Source of the DNA: Spirulina sp034932185
GTDB lineage: Bacteria > Cyanobacteriota > Cyanobacteriia > Cyanobacteriales > Spirulinaceae
Assembly: GCF_034932185.1 (NCBI RefSeq)
Contig: NZ_JAYGHW010000066.1
Location: 35,913 to 99,912 of the forward strand
DNA length: 64,000 bases
Direction: 5' to 3'
The position numbers and the translations under genes were made by a program. Within the stretch, counting starts at the first letter, position 1; each line of letters opens with the position of its first letter. The notes below the pieces were generated by a model that ran no database searches, was not told the DNA's origin, and saw only the letters and a program-made list of their open reading frames with translations. Of the stretch, positions 60,385 to 64,000 are shown one piece after another.

Positions 60385-63300
60385 GTGCCATCTTCAGATT
60401 TTGCTGCCAATTTACCAGACCCTACTCCCCGGTTTCAGCCCGGCGGACTGTCTACGGGTGAGCTGTTTGCCTGTGGTGTGGGCGGATTAGATCATGCCCT
60501 CTGTTTACTCCGGGCGATGCCTGTGCCGATGGTGGTGGCGCGGATGGCTGATTGTCAGGTGGGCTATGCCAATGAACATTTTGAACAGATGTTTGGCATT
60601 GAGCCGGGCCAAGCACGGCGTATTGATGACTATTTTGATCCGGTGGCTTGGCAGGTGATTCAACAGGCTTTGTTGCAATACCGTTTTTTGCCTAACTATG
60701 AACTGCATCTGCGACGACAGGACGGCCAAAGGATTTGCGGGGTGGTGTCGTTGCAAATGTTTGAGCAGGGGGGAGAGGGCTGGGTGTTGGGGGTGTTTTA
60801 TGACACCACTTATCCCCGTGCCATTGAGCAGGCGTTACAGGATCATCAGCGGCGCTTAACGAGGCTGAACCGTGAGCCTCGACAGCCTACCCATCGCGCC
60901 GAGGAAGAAAGCCAACTGCTCCAGGAACTGAGCCAGGTGATTAGTAACGCAGACCATTGGGAGGCGGCTCTGGCGGGGGTGGTGATGCGGGTCTGTGCGA
61001 CGGTGGACTGTGTGATTGGTGAGGTGTGGTGTCCTGAACCGAGGGGGGAGGTTTTGGTGCTGAGTCCGGTGTGGCATAGTCGTTTGCCCGCTGCCCAAGG
61101 GGAGCGGTTCCGGGAGGCCAGTGTGGATTTTCGCTGTGGGCCGGGGGTGGGGTTGCCGGGGCGGGTCTGGGAGACCCAACAGTCCCAATGGTTCCCCGAT
61201 GTCACCCTCGATCCGACGTTTTTACGATCGCACCTTGCTCAGGAATGTGGGATTAAATCGGGGTTTGGCACGCCGATCATGGCTCAGGGAAATGTGGTGG
61301 CGGTGTTGGTGTTTTTTTCCACCCGGGCGGAAGTTCGCGATCGCCGCCTTTTGAATGTGATGGGGGCGATCGCCACCCAATTGGGGGCCATGCGCCAACG
61401 ACAACAGGCCACCGAAGCCGCAGGGGCGATCGCCACTGCCCTAGAAGAAAGTCAGCGGCAACTCACCAGCCTCATCGATGCCGTCCCCGGACTCTTTTTT
61501 CGCGCCTCCAGTGAAGACGGGTGGCCCATGACCTACATGAGCGCCGGCTGTCAAGCCCTCACCGGCTACACCGTGCGGGAATTAGTCGATGCCCCCGACC
61601 ATGCCTTTAATCGCGTCATCCACCCCGAAGATTTAGGCCGCGTCCTGGCCACGATGCGCACCCACCTCGAACGCCGTCAACCCTACGTTTTGGAATATCG
61701 GATCATCACCAAAACGCGGCAGGAAAAATGGGTTTGGGAAAAGGGCCATGGCGTTTACGATGCCACCGGAACCTTGCTGGCCATTGAAGGGTTTATTTCC
61801 GACATCACCGAGCACCGCCAAACAGAATTGGCTTTGCACTCTCATCTCAGCGAACTGCAAGCCCTCTTTGCGGCGATGACCGATATTATCCTGGTCTTGG
61901 ATCATCAGGGAACCTACTTAAAAATTGCCCCCACCAATGCCCAACTCCTCTATCGACCGGCAGAAGAACTCCTCGGCCATGGCATTGGGGACATCTTCCC
62001 CCCGGACATTGCCCAACTGTTTCTCAGCACGATCCACAAAGTCCTCGCCACTGACGAAACCCATCACAACCTCGAATACGCCCTCGAAATGCGCGGCCAA
62101 ACCTACTGGTTTTCCGCCACCATTTCCCCCACCGTTGATCGCACCGTTGTTTGGGTAGCGCGGGATGTCACCGCCACGAAGCTGGCCCATCAAGCCCTCG
62201 CAGAAGCGGAGCAAAACTACCGCAGTATTTTTGAAAATGCCCTAGAGGGAATTTTCCAAACCTCCCCCGATGGCCATTATCTCAGCGCCAACCCTTCCCT
62301 GGCCCGGATTTACGGCTATAGTTCCCCCGCTGAACTGATCACCTCCCTCACCGATATTGGCCATCAACTCTATGTTGATCCACAGCAGCGGTTAGCCTTT
62401 CAACAGTTAATGGACGACCATGGCGTGGTGGTGGGGTTTGAATCGCAAGTGTATCGCCGCGATGGCCAGGTGATTTGGATTGCGGAAAATGCGCGGGCGG
62501 TGCGGGATGAAACGGGGCAAATTCTCCGCTATGAAGGCATGGTGATGGATATTACGGATCAAAAAGAGGTGGAGGCGGAACTCCATCGCCGCGCCTTTTA
62601 TGATCCCCTCACCCAATTACCGAATCGGGCGCTGTTTCGGGTGCGTTTAAATGAGGCGATCGCCCGTAGCCAAGCCAGTGATGCCGCCCATCCCTATCAT
62701 TTTGCGGTGTTATTTTTAGACCTGGATCGGTTCAAAATTGTCAACGATAGTTTGGGGCATTTGGTGGGGGATCAATTACTGATCGCCATTGCCCGCCGCA
62801 TTGAACAATGTCTGCGTCACCATGATATGGTGGCTCGTTTAGGGGGGGATGAATTTACCATTCTTCTCGATGGCATTGAAGACATCCATGCGGCCACCGC
62901 CATTGCTGATCGCATTGAAACCGCCCTCCATGCCCCCTTTGAGTTGGAGGGTTATCAGGTGTTTACCGGAGCCAGTATTGGCATTGTCCTGAGTCGTAAT
63001 GTCCATCCCCTCCAAGGGGTGGGCATCCATCAAACCGTTGAAGAGTTGTTGCGGGATGCGGATACGGCGCTGTATCAGGCCAAGGCGAGGGGCAAAGGCC
63101 GCTACGAACTGTTTACCCCCACCATGCATCAAAACGCTGTCAGCCAGATGCAACTCGAAACAGAACTCCGCCAAGCCTTAGCCAGCCAAGCCTTTTGTCT
63201 CTATTATGAACCGATTTTAGACCTGGCCACCCGGCGGATTGTCGGCCTAGAAGCCCTCCCCTATTGGCAACATCCCCAACGGGGTTTAATCCCGGCGTTG

Positions 63301-63918
63301 GCATTTTTAACCACCGTTGATGAAACGGGCCAGGGGTTGGCGATCGCCCAATGGATGATCCAAGCTGCCTGCCAACAGTGCCAACAATGGGAACTCACCC
63401 AGCCCTTATTTATCCATCTCCATTGCTCCCCTCGCCAACTGCTCCATCCTGAATTTCTTGATCAAATTGATCGCGTCTGCACAGAAACCGCCGTCCCCCC
63501 TAGCCAACTGCGGTTAGAAGTGACGGAAGGCCTGTGGAGTATTGCCCCAGAGGTGTGGAATGAACGTTTATTGGCGTTGAGCGATCGCGGTTTACATCTC
63601 TGCATTCACGACTTCAGCACCAGCCACGCCACCCTCAGCCGCTTAGATCAATGCCCCATTCAAACCCTGAAACTGGCCCCCGCTCTCATTGCCGAAATTG
63701 AAGACAACCCTAAAACAGCGGAAACCGTGCGAATTTTAATCCTCCTCGCCCATCAGTTGGGGATGGCGGCGATCGCCGCCACCGTCACCACCGCCCCCCA
63801 AGTGGCCACCCTCCAGGATCTCGGCTGTGAATTCGCCCAAGGCCCCTATTTTGGGGAACCCCTCACCGCCGCCGCGATGATTGAACGGATTCGTCAGGGA
63901 GAGTTGCGGTTGGGTTGA
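60385..63918 (+). CDS. PAS/GAF-GGDEF-EAL protein with degenerate EAL domain
   Basis: 1,177 residues, no membrane span. PAS (~45-150), GAF (~175-350), three PAS (~365-480, ~490-605, ~615-735), GGDEF (~745-915) and EAL-like domain (~925-1170). GGDEF is intact (ARLGGDEFTILLDG), with RHHD five residues before it as inhibitory I-site. The EAL domain keeps GLEALPYW but has HLHCSPRQL for SVNxSxRQ, IHDFSTSHATL for xDDFGTGYSSL, LKLA for LKID and AATVTT for AEGVET; catalysis by it is unlikely. So it is probably a diguanylate cyclase with a regulatory EAL remnant. The start is taken as GTG 60385, since no ATG precedes PAS1. Confidence 0.93.
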   Translation: MPSSDFAANLPDPTPRFQPGGLSTGELFACGVGGLDHALCLLRAMPVPMVVARMADCQVGYANEHFEQMFGIEPGQARRIDDYFDPVAWQVIQQALLQYRFLPNYELHLRRQDGQRICGVVSLQMFEQGGEGWVLGVFYDTTYPRAIEQALQDHQRRLTRLNREPRQPTHRAEEESQLLQELSQVISNADHWEAALAGVVMRVCATVDCVIGEVWCPEPRGEVLVLSPVWHSRLPAAQGERFREASVDFRCGPGVGLPGRVWETQQSQWFPDVTLDPTFLRSHLAQECGIKSGFGTPIMAQGNVVAVLVFFSTRAEVRDRRLLNVMGAIATQLGAMRQRQQATEAAGAIATALEESQRQLTSLIDAVPGLFFRASSEDGWPMTYMSAGCQALTGYTVRELVDAPDHAFNRVIHPEDLGRVLATMRTHLERRQPYVLEYRIITKTRQEKWVWEKGHGVYDATGTLLAIEGFISDITEHRQTELALHSHLSELQALFAAMTDIILVLDHQGTYLKIAPTNAQLLYRPAEELLGHGIGDIFPPDIAQLFLSTIHKVLATDETHHNLEYALEMRGQTYWFSATISPTVDRTVVWVARDVTATKLAHQALAEAEQNYRSIFENALEGIFQTSPDGHYLSANPSLARIYGYSSPAELITSLTDIGHQLYVDPQQRLAFQQLMDDHGVVVGFESQVYRRDGQVIWIAENARAVRDETGQILRYEGMVMDITDQKEVEAELHRRAFYDPLTQLPNRALFRVRLNEAIARSQASDAAHPYHFAVLFLDLDRFKIVNDSLGHLVGDQLLIAIARRIEQCLRHHDMVARLGGDEFTILLDGIEDIHAATAIADRIETALHAPFELEGYQVFTGASIGIVLSRNVHPLQGVGIHQTVEELLRDADTALYQAKARGKGRYELFTPTMHQNAVSQMQLETELRQALASQAFCLYYEPILDLATRRIVGLEALPYWQHPQRGLIPALAFLTTVDETGQGLAIAQWMIQAACQQCQQWELTQPLFIHLHCSPRQLLHPEFLDQIDRVCTETAVPPSQLRLEVTEGLWSIAPEVWNERLLALSDRGLHLCIHDFSTSHATLSRLDQCPIQTLKLAPALIAEIEDNPKTAETVRILILLAHQLGMAAIAATVTTAPQVATLQDLGCEFAQGPYFGEPLTAAAMIERIRQGELRLG

Positions 63919-64000
63919 GGGGGGAGGGGGGAGTGGGGAGTGGGGAGTGGGGAGTGGGGAGTGGGGGGTGGGAAGTGGGGAGTGGGGAGGGGGGAGTGGG
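63919..64000. repeat. GGGGAGT heptamer array starting at the stop codon
   Basis: After TGA the sequence is GGGGGGAGGGGGGAGTGGGG and then GGGGAGT units to the window edge, with one GGGGGGT and one GGGAAGT variant. It is the complement-like counterpart of the CACTCCT and CTTCCCA arrays near 17.5 and 34.5 kb. Confidence 0.85.

Overview
The window is chromosomal DNA of a cyanobacterium. Evidence includes very frequent HIP1 palindromes (gcgatcgc), a cyAbrB-type regulator, an RbcR/Ycf30-type LysR regulator, an SLH-domain iron-uptake porin of the SomA type, a COP23-domain protein, a ScpA + NDP-sugar pyrophosphorylase pair, UbiB/ABC1 kinase, NnrU (Z-ISO-like) protein, Rcp1-type response regulator and many GAF/PAS kinases. 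Multiple families of short dispersed and heptameric tandem repeats, typical of filamentous cyanobacteria, fill the spacers. I cannot name the genus from sequence alone.

Layout. 1-8.1 kb: a truncated glutamate synthase large subunit with a candidate NtcA promoter, a solitary amino-acid ABC ATPase, a DUF4344 metallopeptidase lipoprotein, an orphan NarL-type regulator overlapping convergently with a glycosyltransferase, then an AT-richer insert with a TM2 protein and a HicA-like toxin/antitoxin-like pair. 8.2-18.6 kb: Grx4/BolA pair, a duplicated-repeat secreted protein, a CNBD-C39like-ABC type I secretion transporter, tRNA-Pro(CGG), NfeD + slipin operon, a DUF697 membrane P-loop protein and SdhB. 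19-30 kb: cyAbrB, ThrC with a MoaD/ThiS-like carrier, GT39 mannosyltransferase, a C-terminal processing protease, a GT4 + NDP-sugar synthase + ScpA run and a COP23 protein. 30.0-30.2 kb: tandem, abutting, partly degenerate tRNA-like genes. 30.5-39.7 kb: a second slipin-like protein with three N-terminal repeats, Ser/Thr kinase, RbcR divergent from NnrU, UbiB-like kinase and a PP2C phosphatase.

40.3-54.7 kb is a dense signalling island: REC-histidine kinase, REC-GGDEF-EAL, a 1,958-residue CBS/GAF/PAS hybrid kinase, a PAS-PAS kinase with its Rcp1-like partner, and a 1,084-residue REC-PAS hybrid kinase. Sequence identity between neighbours shows local duplication and domain swapping (the same REC joined to kinase or to GGDEF-EAL output; the same kinase-REC tail on two different sensor heads). 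A further PAS/GAF GGDEF-EAL protein lies at 60.4-63.9 kb; its GGDEF and I-site look intact but its EAL domain has lost several catalytic residues, the reverse of the REC-GGDEF-EAL protein. Between them lie a peptide-type binding lipoprotein, a peroxiredoxin-like protein, the porin and a lone sugar ABC permease.

The most notable non-coding structure is repetitive: a palindromic GGGGCGAAA...TTTCGCCCC family, a GTCGTGAGGACTTTAGTCC-like family, a CCGGCTACGCCGACCCCC tandem block, and 7-bp tandem repeats that begin exactly at the stop codons of three unrelated genes (sdhB, rbcR and the last GGDEF gene).
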